Shown here piece after piece: positions 1-7,308 of a DNA stretch of 64,000 nt. Location of the stretch: NCBI RefSeq assembly GCF_047872805.1, contig NZ_JBLQUK010000012.1, forward strand, positions 1 to 64,000. The letters run 5' to 3'. This DNA comes from Erythrobacter sp047872805 (lineage in GTDB: Bacteria > Pseudomonadota > Alphaproteobacteria > Sphingomonadales > Sphingomonadaceae). Positions within the stretch are counted from its first letter, which is position 1. Each line of letters begins with the position of its first letter. A model generated the notes under the pieces. That model saw only the letters and a program-made list of their open reading frames with translations. It ran no database searches and had not been told where the DNA came from. Both the position numbers and the translations under genes were made by a program.

Positions 1-1
1 C

Positions 2-37
2 TACGCCATGCTGGACGATACCGCCATGGCAGCATAA
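2..37 (+). CDS. 3' end of an upstream gene (C-terminal tail only)
   Basis: An open frame runs in from the left edge and ends with a TAA at 35-37, giving the tail YAMLDDTAMAA. Only eleven residues are visible, so no family can be assigned. The sequence right after it looks like an insertion-sequence end, so it may be the tail of a transposase. That is inference. Confidence 0.3.
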   Translation, partial: YAMLDDTAMAA

Positions 38-49
38 CTTAAACCAAAT

Positions 50-76
50 GGCCTCCGGCAATCCCGGGGCGGTTCA
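50..76. repeat. Possible insertion-sequence terminal inverted repeat (right end)
   Basis: A GC-rich stretch ending in CCCGGGGCGGTTCA lies a few bases after the stop codon of the partial ORF. It resembles the ends of some IS3-type elements (TGAACCGCCCCGGG... read from the outside). The other end is outside the window, so pairing cannot be tested. Confidence 0.3.
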
Positions 77-130
77 GGTCCTATATGGCATATGAATGAT
101 ATACGGTCAATATGGCTCGTATGGCCGATG

Positions 131-156
131 AAAAGGCCGCTCCGAGGGGAGCGGCC
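131..156 (-). terminator. Rho-independent terminator of the DUF3768 gene
   Basis: A perfect 9-bp stem GGCCGCTCC/GGAGCGGCC (135-143 and 148-156) with a 4-base loop is followed, on the minus strand, by a run of four T. It lies 4 bases beyond the stop codon of the DUF3768 gene. Confidence 0.8.
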
Positions 157-160
157 AGGT

Positions 161-505
161 TTAGTATTCGCTTGCCAGCATTATGGTGAGCACTCGGTGC
201 GTCACCGCCGGGTCAGCAGCATTCGGCGAGTGGGCTTGCAGATCGAGCGAGTAGTAGTCGATCTTGAAGAACAGCGGCTCACCATCAATGTCGAACTTGC
301 CGAAGTCGTGTTCGTTGTATGGATCATTGTCGCGGGTGAAGTCATTGAAGCTCTGCACCTTGGCGATCACTTCCTCCACAAATTTTGGTCCGGTTTCGTG
401 AATGCCAGCGGTCAGCATGACCGAGCCATTGCCGATGCCGAAACGGCGGAATTCATCATTCAGCCGCCTAACCTCAGCGCGATATTCCTTTGATTGCTTA
501 TCCAT
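161..505 (-). CDS. DUF3768 domain protein
   Basis: This 114-residue soluble protein has the DUF3768 pattern: an N-terminal LNDEFRR segment, VMLTAGI, then DNDPYNEHDFGKFDIDGE, and a C-terminal VTHRVLTIMLASEY. The family is common on plasmids and genomic islands of sphingomonads and rhizobia and has no established function. The start at 505 is chosen because GGAG sits six bases before this ATG. The upstream ATG at 511 would abut the ribosome site. It is a single gene with its own terminator, divergent from the ATPase gene at 709. Confidence 0.85.
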   Translation of the reverse strand: MDKQSKEYRAEVRRLNDEFRRFGIGNGSVMLTAGIHETGPKFVEEVIAKVQSFNDFTRDNDPYNEHDFGKFDIDGEPLFFKIDYYSLDLQAHSPNAADPAVTHRVLTIMLASEY

Positions 506-708
506 GGTCATCTCCAGTCGTTGCGGCGCGTCCGAGGCATTCGGGCGCACCGCTCGACCGGCGATGACGGGACGAGGAACTGGTCTGCCGACAGTCTATG
601 GCGCGGCAATTGACGCAGCTAGGCCGCGCATCATTCCGCTTCGCAATATCCGCTTTGGCTATGGTGAGCCGCCTAGGATGAAACGACTGCCTGCGAGACA
701 ATCGCCCG

Positions 709-1887
709 ATGCAATCAGACTTCACACCGCTCGGCATTGCTTATCATCGCTATGGCGACCGGCCTTTTGGTATTCGACAGGCCGACCGGATGCATCACCT
801 CTATGTGATCGGGCAGACTGGCACCGGGAAATCGACATTCCTCTTGAACCTCGCGTTGCATGATGCCCGTGCCGAACGCGGTTTCTGTCTGATCGACCCG
901 CACGGCGATTTGGCGCTCGCCTTGCACCAGCATCTTGCCGTCCCGCACCACTATTTCGACATTGCCGACCCGGCCTGCGAGCTTGGATACAATCCTCTCA
1001 CGCGAGTGCATCGATCCTTCCGCCCGCTTCTGGCCTCTGGCCTCATTGAAACCCTGAAGAAGCAGTGGGCCGATTCCTGGGGAGCGCGCATGGAGCATCT
1101 GCTCCGCTACGCGATTCTCGCCCTGCTAGATCAACCACAGGCCGATATTCGCGATATCGTGCGGCTCTACGTGGACAAGGACTTTCGCAAGGTGGTGGTG
1201 GCCCGGATAGCTGATGAGCAGGTCCGCGCCTTCTGGACGAAGGAATTTCCCAACATGAACTACATGAATGCCATCGACGGCGTAGCTCCGATCGCCAACA
1301 AGCTGGGAGCGTTTCTGGCCAATCCGGTGGTGCGCCGGGCTGTCTGCGAACCAGGAGAGCCACTGCGCTTTCGCAAGATCATGGACGAAGGCAGCATCCT
1401 CATCGTCAATCTCGCCAAGGGCAGGCTGGGTACCGACATGGCGAACATCATGGGCGGACTGATTGTCTCCACCATCATGCTGGCGGCCTTTTCGCGCCAT
1501 GGAAGCGAAGAAAAGGCGCGTCAGCCGTTTGCGCTCCACATCGATGAATTCCCGTCCTTCACAACCGAAGCCTTCGCTGGCTTGCTGCCTGAGGCCCGGA
1601 AGTATGGTCTGTCACTCACCTTGGCGCACCAGCATATCTCTCAGATTGAGCGCCCGGTATTTGACGCGGTCTTGGGTAACACCGGCACGCTGCTCGTGTT
1701 CCGTTTGGGCGCTCAGGATACCCCGGTTTTTTCACGTCAGCTTGGAGATGTGCAGCCGTCAGACCTGACCTGGCTTCCGAACCATCGAGCCTATGTGCAG
1801 CTCATGGTCTATGGACAAAAGACCCGTCCATTCTCCATGCAGACATGGCCCCCGCCCGATGTGCCAAGGCAATATCCCGCGTCCTAG
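709..1887 (+). CDS. TraD/VirD4-like P-loop ATPase (conjugative coupling-protein type)
   Basis: This 392-residue ATPase has a Walker A motif GQTGTGKST at residues 35-43, an adjacent LIDPHGD segment at about 58-64, and an IDEFPSF Walker B-like motif near residue 278 followed by AHQHISQI. This is the layout of the TraD/VirD4/HerA-FtsK superfamily of DNA-pumping or coupling ATPases. There are no N-terminal membrane helices, unlike classical VirD4, so it is a soluble single-domain version. No relaxase or type IV secretion genes are visible nearby, so its partner is unknown. It is the first gene of an apparent plus-strand run that continues with the small ORF and the recombinase. No strong ribosome site precedes the chosen ATG. 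Confidence 0.75.
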   Translation: MQSDFTPLGIAYHRYGDRPFGIRQADRMHHLYVIGQTGTGKSTFLLNLALHDARAERGFCLIDPHGDLALALHQHLAVPHHYFDIADPACELGYNPLTRVHRSFRPLLASGLIETLKKQWADSWGARMEHLLRYAILALLDQPQADIRDIVRLYVDKDFRKVVVARIADEQVRAFWTKEFPNMNYMNAIDGVAPIANKLGAFLANPVVRRAVCEPGEPLRFRKIMDEGSILIVNLAKGRLGTDMANIMGGLIVSTIMLAAFSRHGSEEKARQPFALHIDEFPSFTTEAFAGLLPEARKYGLSLTLAHQHISQIERPVFDAVLGNTGTLLVFRLGAQDTPVFSRQLGDVQPSDLTWLPNHRAYVQLMVYGQKTRPFSMQTWPPPDVPRQYPAS

Positions 1888-1920
1888 AATCGGGATGGTA
1901 GCGCGGGTGACAATATCGCC

Positions 1921-2070
1921 ATGACGCACGACGAGCATCTCGAAGAGTTTCTCGCCATTTGCCAGGCAATGTTTGAGCGCATGCACCGTGATGGCACCTG
2001 GCCGTGGCGCGAGGATTCGACGAATTCTGAGGATGTGGTAGATTCGGACGGTAACTCCGAAAATCTATGA
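1921..2070 (+). CDS. Small acidic protein coupled to the serine recombinase gene
   Basis: A 49-residue ORF begins MTHDEHLEEFLAICQAMF and contains the motif RMHRDGTWPW, followed by an acidic tail. Its stop overlaps the recombinase start (ATGA, 2067-2070), which implies translational coupling. A second, diverged copy lies at 7097-7219, so the reading frame is conserved and the gene is very probably real. Function is unknown. An accessory role to the recombinase, such as control of its level or of recombination direction, is inference from position only. Confidence 0.65.
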   Translation: MTHDEHLEEFLAICQAMFERMHRDGTWPWREDSTNSEDVVDSDGNSENL

Positions 2071-2975
2071 AATCATGTTTTGGCTATGTCCGCGTATCGA
2101 CGGTCAAGCAGGGCGACGGCGTTTCGCTTGAAGCCCAGAAAGAAGCAATCCTCGAATATGCGAGGCGCAAAAACCTGACCATAAGCGAATGGTGGGAAGA
2201 ACGAGAAACCGCTGCCAAGCAAGGCAGGCCTGTTTTCAATCGTATGGTCACCATTCTCAAGCAGGGTAAAGCCAAAGGTTTGGTGACCCACAAAATCGAC
2301 CGCTCAGCTCGCAACTACCATGACTGGGCAATCATCAGCGATCTCGCGGACAACGGCATCGAATTCCACATCGCCACCGAGAGCTTCGACTTCAACACCT
2401 ACGGCGGGCGCATGGCAGCGGACTTCATGGCTGTTGTTGCAGCGAACTACGTTCGAAATCTAAAGGCCGAGGTTCGCAAAGGTCAGTTGGGTCAGCTCAA
2501 GATTGGTTTGCTCCCGTGGGCGGCACCTGTCGGTTATCAGAATAATGGCGCCGCCAAAGCAAAGACACCCGATCCGGTCATGGCACCACGGGTCAAACAA
2601 GCGTTCGAGTTGTATGCCAGCGGCACCCATTCAATCAGAACATTGGTCACAGAAATGGAGAAGCGTGGCTTGCGCAGCCACGGCGGAAAGCCCCTGAACA
2701 AGAGTGGCATCGAGAAGATGCTCAACAACCCATTCTACTGCGGTATCATCCGGGTGCGGAAGACTGGCGAGACATTCAAGGGCGCGCATAAGCCGATCAT
2801 CAGAGCGGCGCTTTTCGAGCGAGTGCAGGAGATCAAGTCCGGCAAGAAGGTCAAGAAGTTCACCCGGCACAATCACCTGTATCGCGGGTTATTCCGGTGC
2901 CAGCATTGCGAACGATCATTGGTTGGTGAGCTGCACAAGGGCCGTGTTTATTATGGGACCTATATACCTAACTAG
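2067..2975 (+). pseudogene. Large serine recombinase, 5' part (split by an IS1595-type element)
   Basis: This fragment encodes the N-terminal resolvase domain (FGYVRVSTVKQG with the catalytic Ser in VRVST), the recombinase domain (about residues 150-260), and the first half of the zinc ribbon (FRCQHC). The frame enters the insertion element at 2955 and stops on a TAG (2973-2975) supplied by the element's own inverted repeat, so the product would end in a foreign GTYIPN tail. The rest of the gene resumes in frame at 5993. The truncated protein keeps its catalytic domain but has lost the second zinc ligand pair and the coiled coil needed for synapsis in this family. Confidence 0.9.
2947..2954. 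repeat. Target-site duplication, left copy
   Basis: TTTATTAT directly precedes the left inverted repeat and is repeated exactly at 5992-5999. Eight-base duplications are typical of IS1595-family insertion. Confidence 0.93.
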
Positions 2976-2977
2976 CC
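2955..2977 (+). repeat. Left terminal inverted repeat of the IS1595-type element
   Basis: This 23-bp repeat starts GGGACCTATATACC and ends TAACTAGCC. It matches 5969-5991 in inverse orientation without mismatch. It supplies the stop codon that truncates the recombinase. Confidence 0.93.
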
Positions 2978-2986
2978 GTGGGGCCG

Positions 2987-3709
2987 CTAGACGCTCGGCC
3001 AGATTGCGGCGATCATGGTGCACGCCGCTTCGATATTAGCAATCCTGCGGGCAGAGTTGGCAGGCGACCTGAATATCAATTCACGCGACACATCGAGGAC
3101 CAGCGAGGTTTGAGGGTGCGGCTGCCCAAGGTCCGTGAGATATTGAAGTGTGTGCATGTGAGCGATTGTGGCGAGTTGCACATTGGCTTCCTGCCTGCGG
3201 TTCTCGGCTGCATCGCCGCTGGTGCCAATCGTGCAACGAATGAACGCCTGTCCAACCCGCTGCCTACGGTTGTCCAAAACCAAAATATCTGGGAAAACTG
3301 AAATCTCCACCCCGTTTATGTTGAGCGGCGGTGATGGTTGATGCGGCTCGTGATACTCTGCGTCCCAGATGTCGAGAGCGTTTGCAGTTCGCTGGAACTG
3401 TTCCACAACGTCAATGCAACGCTGCGCGTCATCACGAACCAGAGGGCCATTGTCATTGTTGTCTCGACGCTCCTCAAGTGCGACAATTGAGTTGGCGGCT
3501 ATCCGGTTTATGGCTCCCCGATCCCTTAGGCATTCTGCAATAGTTCGTCTGGCAAGGTGGTATTGGATGATCATGGGCCGGTTTGGTCCGGGATTTTTCG
3601 CTTGCCGCAAGATTCCTAGTTGTGCCACAGGCGTGGCTGCGCTGAGGTAATCGGCTAGCTGCGATGCAGAAAGACGGGGATTAACGCGTGGGGCAGGGGT
3701 TCGGGCCAT
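2987..3709 (-). CDS. Passenger gene A of the IS1595-type element, unknown function
   Basis: A 240-residue soluble protein of no family I can name with confidence. It opens with an alpha-helical region (SASQLADYLSAATPVAQ), has a middle segment VEISVFPDILVLD, and ends LVLDVSRELIF...IANIEAACTMIAAIWP. The PD...(R/K) pattern after the central strand is faintly like a PD-(D/E)XK nuclease core, but the catalytic Lys is not evident, so this is only a hint. The start at 3709 is supported by AGGAAG six bases upstream. The gene ends 10 bases inside the left repeat. Its ATG shares the palindrome CCATGG with the divergent passenger gene B. Confidence 0.7.
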   Translation of the reverse strand: MARTPAPRVNPRLSASQLADYLSAATPVAQLGILRQAKNPGPNRPMIIQYHLARRTIAECLRDRGAINRIAANSIVALEERRDNNDNGPLVRDDAQRCIDVVEQFQRTANALDIWDAEYHEPHQPSPPLNINGVEISVFPDILVLDNRRQRVGQAFIRCTIGTSGDAAENRRQEANVQLATIAHMHTLQYLTDLGQPHPQTSLVLDVSRELIFRSPANSARRIANIEAACTMIAAIWPSV

Positions 3710-3941
3710 GGAAGACTTCCTAGCAATTGGCACAGCGCCAAATGGTGAAAGCATCTACCTTTCGGAGTTATCGGGCAAGACCTTGGCCGATAATGGCTTG
3801 TTGAATACTTCCGGTGGCCTGTATCTATATGAGGCTTGTGAAGCTGCAAACAGCTTTGGCATTCGCGTGCTGGCGTCGGTGCCAAGCCCAGATGCTGGCT
3901 ATCGGATGATGGACCTATTGGGACTTCGTGTTAGCGCTTAG
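3708..3941 (+). CDS. Passenger gene B of the IS1595-type element, small protein of unknown function
   Basis: This 77-residue protein has an even amino-acid composition (NGLLNTSGGLYLYEACEA, GIRVLASVPS) unlike a chance reading frame. It fits exactly between the two flanking minus-strand genes. Its ATG overlaps the start of gene A in CCATGG (3706-3711), and its stop overlaps the stop of gene C (3938-3941). AGGGG nine bases upstream could serve as ribosome site. No function can be assigned. It is the least certain of the three cargo genes. Confidence 0.55.
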   Translation: MEDFLAIGTAPNGESIYLSELSGKTLADNGLLNTSGGLYLYEACEAANSFGIRVLASVPSPDAGYRMMDLLGLRVSA

Positions 3942-4987
3942 GTCGCTGGCAGTGACTTTTGGTCCATCGCACTAATCGCTAGCTGTGCGACGGAAGGCGG
4001 CAACTGATTGCGTTTTACCTTACCTTCTAGATAGTTCTTGAATTTTCCGCCCTCTATATATTCATCTTGCAGCCACAGTCGGTAGTCTCCCAGCGCAGCT
4101 AACGGATAACACCATGCCGGAAGCGCTCCGGCAGCCGACTGAGGGTGATCCTGGGGGTATTGGTGCGGATACTTCTTACGCTTTCCATAGGTTTGATCCA
4201 TCCCATTTGCTTCCCAGAACTTAGACCAGTGCTGGCCGATTGATATATCAACTACGAACTTTTCGTCGATTGGCGCTCCGGCCATAATCAGTTCGTAGAT
4301 GACGGTGTGAGCCTCGTTAAACACGTGGAAATAGCCTTTCGGCGCTGACTGATAATTCAATGCGATGCGGTCATGCCATTTCTTGAATTTGTCTGATTGC
4401 CTACCAGTCGGGTCGTAACCGACTTGAGCGTAGATCAGTTCTTTGAGTTTGGTCCCCGCAAGCAGACGGAAATTGTCGCGAGCTTCGGGCTGGCAGTTCG
4501 TCCCCGCATCGAAGGCATAATATTCCAGCACTGCAAGGCACACTTCGGCAGGATAGCAGTAATGCACAACGCCGTTGTGCATGGTCTCAATGTGCGCGCG
4601 GCTCGCGTGAAGCCCCATCTTGTCGATGATCGCCTTAATGGCCTTAATTCGGGGTTTCTGGTCGTCCTCGTTCCACTGAGAACTGATCGTGCCAATATGG
4701 GCATTCTGGACGCCGCAAAGTTTAGCTAGGCCGCGCTGGTTAAGGTAGGGTGTGCCATCCTTAAGCACGCCCATTCCGATCCCGCCTACGTCTCTTTCGG
4801 CTTCGATACCAAGGTCTAATTCTGGCTCGTTTGGGGTGATTTCCAATCCGCCGGATTTGGGTGCTAACACTTGGATTTCTGCGGCTTTGGGGGTGATTTC
4901 CTTTCGATCATTTCCGCGAATTAGCGCCTTCGCCACTTCGTCAAAATCTGCGTTAAGCGGGTCAATAATCTTTTTGTCGTCAGGCAT
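3938..4987 (-). CDS. Passenger gene C of the IS1595-type element, unknown function
   Basis: This 349-residue protein starts at the ATG at 4987, which overlaps the transposase stop by eight bases, so it is translated as the second gene of the transposase transcript. The N-terminal 80 residues are hydrophilic. The segment GTPYLNQRGLAKLCGVQNAHI looks like a helix-turn-helix or phage-antirepressor-type region. The centre (AEVCLAVLEYYAFDA...LAGTKLKELIYAQVGYDP) and C-terminus (PQSAAGALPAWCYPLAALG...FKNYLEGKV) are well structured but match nothing I can name. No membrane segment or signal peptide is visible. Being coupled to the transposase suggests a role in element maintenance or host interaction. 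Confidence 0.75.
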   Translation of the reverse strand: MPDDKKIIDPLNADFDEVAKALIRGNDRKEITPKAAEIQVLAPKSGGLEITPNEPELDLGIEAERDVGGIGMGVLKDGTPYLNQRGLAKLCGVQNAHIGTISSQWNEDDQKPRIKAIKAIIDKMGLHASRAHIETMHNGVVHYCYPAEVCLAVLEYYAFDAGTNCQPEARDNFRLLAGTKLKELIYAQVGYDPTGRQSDKFKKWHDRIALNYQSAPKGYFHVFNEAHTVIYELIMAGAPIDEKFVVDISIGQHWSKFWEANGMDQTYGKRKKYPHQYPQDHPQSAAGALPAWCYPLAALGDYRLWLQDEYIEGGKFKNYLEGKVKRNQLPPSVAQLAISAMDQKSLPAT

Positions 4988-5924
4988 TGATGAGACCCTT
5001 ATAGGTGAGACGCTTGCCGACCATGCGGGCAATCGTCTTGTCGATGAATTTCATGGTGCCATCCTGTGCCGTGTTCTGGCGAAAGGCAAACTCGTTCACG
5101 TAGCGGTGCAGGTGCTTCTGGCTCATAAAGTGATAGATGCCATAGTGACCGCGCTTAAGAAGTGCCCAAAAGCTTTCGATGCCGTTGGTGTGGATGCAAT
5201 AGTGGCGGACATATTCGCCAGCGGTGTGATTGATGGTGTGGTGAGTGTAACCAACATCGCTAAGGCCGCGATAGGCTGCAAACTCGTCAGTGACCACGGC
5301 AGCACCCTGCGGGACATTGGCCTTGATGAAGGACTTGAGAGTGAGCGCGGACGTATCGGCAACAGGAGTTGCGCGAACCTGTGAGTTCTCGCCGCGAATG
5401 CCGACAACGGCTATCTTGCCTACGGCACCGCGACCAGCGCGAAGCTTCTTAGAGCCGTGCTTGTTCTTCTCTTTGCCGCCAATGTAAGTTTCATCGACTT
5501 CGACATGATCGCCAAGATCGCTGTCATCGGAACCAGCAAGCCAAGTTTCACGGATACGTTGTGCAAGAAACCATGCGGACTTCTGGGTAATGCCGAGTTC
5601 GCGGGCCATCTGGGTAGAAGGGATACCCTTGCGCGCTGTAGTCATCATGTAGATGGCCATGAGCCACTTGTGCAGGCCAAGGCGGCTCTCGGCAAGGACG
5701 GTGCCGGTGCGGACACTGAAGTGCTTGCGGCAATCGCGGCAGCGATAAGGCATCGGCTTGTGGTCTTTGCACTCATGGACGTTGAGACTGCCACAGTGAC
5801 CGCAAGCGGGTTCATCGGCCCAGCGATTGCGCTCAAAATACAAACGAGCGGCTTCCTCATTCGGGAACCGTTCGAAGAACTGGTAGAGGCTAATCGTCTC
5901 AGGCTTGTCTTGTTTGCTGTTCAT
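4980..5924 (-). CDS. IS1595-family transposase
   Basis: A 314-residue transposase with an N-terminal zinc ribbon (CGHC...CRDC, about residues 41-64), a helix-turn-helix (GIPSTQMARELGITQKSAWFLAQ) and the ISXO2-like DDE domain with VDETYIGG, VVTDEFAAY and GIESFWALLKRGHYG. This is a full-length, intact family member. It catalyses transposition of 2955-5991. Its ribosome site (TTAGG) lies inside a potential hairpin formed by two copies of the inner part of the terminal repeat. Confidence 0.95.
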   Translation of the reverse strand: MNSKQDKPETISLYQFFERFPNEEAARLYFERNRWADEPACGHCGSLNVHECKDHKPMPYRCRDCRKHFSVRTGTVLAESRLGLHKWLMAIYMMTTARKGIPSTQMARELGITQKSAWFLAQRIRETWLAGSDDSDLGDHVEVDETYIGGKEKNKHGSKKLRAGRGAVGKIAVVGIRGENSQVRATPVADTSALTLKSFIKANVPQGAAVVTDEFAAYRGLSDVGYTHHTINHTAGEYVRHYCIHTNGIESFWALLKRGHYGIYHFMSQKHLHRYVNEFAFRQNTAQDGTMKFIDKTIARMVGKRLTYKGLINA

Positions 5925-5928
5925 GAAA

Positions 5929-5979
5929 CCTAACTAGCCAATCACGGCTAGAAGGTCAAGCTAAATTTGGCTAGTTAGG
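5929..5979 (-). promoter_or_regulatory. Inverted repeat in the transposase leader, covering the ribosome site
   Basis: CCTAACTAGCC at 5929-5939 and GGCTAGTTAGG at 5969-5979 are perfect 11-bp complements separated by 29 bases. The right arm is the inner part of the terminal inverted repeat and the left arm is an extra internal copy. A transcript entering from outside the element would fold this pair and bury the TTAGG upstream of the transposase ATG (5924). A transcript starting between the arms would not. Confidence 0.6.
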
Positions 5980-5991
5980 TATATAGGTCCC
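5969..5991 (-). repeat. Right terminal inverted repeat of the IS1595-type element
   Basis: Perfect 23-bp inverse match to 2955-2977, immediately followed by the second target duplication. Confidence 0.93.
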
Positions 5992-5999
5992 TTTATTAT
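5992..5999. repeat. Target-site duplication, right copy
   Basis: TTTATTAT, identical to 2947-2954. Confidence 0.93.
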
Positions 6000-6659
6000 C
6001 GCTGCCAAACAATGGGCTGCGATACTAAATCGGTCAGGGAGGATGCGGTGAGTGAGACGATAAAGGGCCTGCTCAAGAATCTCACTCTGCCGCCCGCTGA
6101 CCTTGCCATGGCGCACAAGCGACTGCCAGAGGTAGTGAAGAAGGAAAACAACGGTCAGGAGGTCGCAGCTCTATCCCTTCAATTGGATCAGATAAGTGCG
6201 CGCTTGGATCGCCTCACTGATATGCACCTAGATGGCCTGATTGACGGCGAGGGGTTCCAGAACAAGAAGGCGATCCTGCTGGTTGAGCAACGTCGAATTG
6301 AAGAGCAGATTGAGGTCGCCGGGCTGAGCGCCGTGGATGAGGCAAATGTGCGCAGATTCCTTGAACTCACAACGAACCTTGCAGGGCTTTATGATTCTGC
6401 CACCAAGCATGAAAAACGTCGCATCGTCGAATGGGCGACCTTGAACCGGACAGCGACCGGAAAATCTGTATGTTTTGAGCCATCAAATTGGCTCACGGGC
6501 ACCAAGGCTTTGCTTGCTGCCCTCTACTGTGCACATAAACAGGACAATTCTCGAACTTTTGATCTAAAAGTGCTTCGTTCACTCGAACAGCTAGAGATTG
6601 GAAAAGCTGTGAAGAGTAGTGCGTACAGCAAAAATCGAAGAAATCTGACAGGAAGCTAG
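5993..6659 (+). pseudogene. Large serine recombinase, 3' part (downstream of the insertion)
   Basis: Joined to the 5' part at the target duplication, the frame continues VYYRCQTMGCDTKSVRED, which completes the zinc ribbon (CQHC paired with C-x4-C). After it come a heptad-rich segment (LDQISARLDRLTDMHLDG, RRIEEQIEV) typical of the coiled coil in large serine integrases, and a basic tail. No in-frame ribosome site is obvious, so this piece is probably not expressed. Part of its end (6516-6562) is repeated at 7318-7364. Confidence 0.88.
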
Positions 6660-6958
6660 TCTGAATAACAAAACCCCGACAGTATGCACATGTCGGGGCC
6701 TTTTGTTTGAAGGTGTAGGTGACGTTCCCTAGAACTTAGGGTCGATATCTCCCTGTGTATCGCTTCCACATACTCCCAAAGAATCCATGTCACAGAAACG
6801 GAAAATCCGAGTGCTCCGATATAGATGCCGAACGCCATGATGAGTTCGACAATTACCGGGAGGGGGACCTTCAAAGTTGTCAGAAAGATAGTTCCAGCTA
6901 TCACTATTAAACTATTAACCGCAAGAACGGCTAATGCGGAGCACCTTAGAAGAAACAT
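6656..6958 (-). CDS. Small membrane protein, unknown function
   Basis: This 100-residue protein has two strongly hydrophobic segments (about residues 6-28 and 33-62) and a polar C-terminus. GAGAGG lies seven bases before the ATG, a good ribosome site. The last 16 codons run through the terminator hairpin and meet the recombinase stop, which makes the C-terminus suspicious. The frame may have been fused to its present end by rearrangement. No homologue is recognised. Confidence 0.45.
   Translation of the reverse strand: MFLLRCSALAVLAVNSLIVIAGTIFLTTLKVPLPVIVELIMAFGIYIGALGFSVSVTWILWEYVEAIHREISTLSSRERHLHLQTKGPDMCILSGFCYSD
6670..6705. terminator. Bidirectional terminator after the recombinase
   Basis: Stem CCCCGACA/TGTCGGGG (6674-6681, 6691-6698) with a 9-base loop, flanked by AAAA on the left and TTTT on the right, starting 11 bases after the recombinase stop codon. 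Confidence 0.75.
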
Positions 6959-7096
6959 GATCTACCTCTCGAGCCAGCCATCGCCAACTCAATTTGAGTT
7001 GGCGGATGGTTAGTCCGAGAAAAACCTACGTAAATACAATCATATAATAATAACCTGTCAAGTTACAGAGCGTCTTATCAGAGCTACAGTACACTC

Positions 7097-7219
7097 ATGA
7101 CCCACGACAAATGGCTGGAAGAGTACATCCAGCTTTGTGCGTCCGTCTTCACGAGACTTAAAGAAGAAGGAAGCTTGAACAAAGTCCTGGAGAGACATGA
7201 GAGGACTCGAACCAAATGA
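7097..7219 (+). CDS. Second copy of the small recombinase-associated ORF
   Basis: This 40-residue ORF begins MTHDKWLEEYIQLCASVF and clearly parallels the 49-residue protein at 1921 (MTHD-x2-LEE-x3-C-x3-F). The shared start and spacing identify it as a paralogue. No recombinase start follows. Instead a terminator (7274-7305) and a short recombinase tail remnant (7309-7446) lie downstream, so this copy is the surviving head of a deleted module. Confidence 0.5.
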   Translation: MTHDKWLEEYIQLCASVFTRLKEEGSLNKVLERHERTRTK

Positions 7220-7273
7220 GCCTTACGTTTCAACAAGGACGACTGCGATCAAAAAGGCTTGAACCCGCACATA

Positions 7274-7305
7274 CAAAAACACCGCTCAACTGAGCAGTGT
7301 TTTTG
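7274..7305. terminator. Bidirectional stem-loop terminator
   Basis: CAAAAACAC-c-GCTC pairs with GAGC-a-GTGTTTTTG (one mismatch, 4-base loop). A tracts and T tracts lie on both sides, so it can act in either direction. Confidence 0.65.
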
Positions 7306-7308
7306 TTC

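Larger units (their letters stand above)
2955..5991. mobile_element. IS1595-family insertion sequence with three passenger genes
   Basis: A 3,037-bp element is bounded by perfect 23-bp inverted repeats (2955-2977 and 5969-5991, starting GGGACCTATATACC) and flanked by an 8-bp duplication TTTATTAT. It encodes an IS1595-type transposase at the right end and three further genes that are not transposition functions. The exact repeats and duplication imply recent insertion. Removing the element plus one duplication copy restores an uninterrupted serine recombinase frame. Confidence 0.93.

Noticed and set aside
3938..4987. Assignment of passenger gene C to the phage P63C domain family
   Set aside because: Only a loose similarity of the C-terminal segment could be seen by eye, not enough to name the family.
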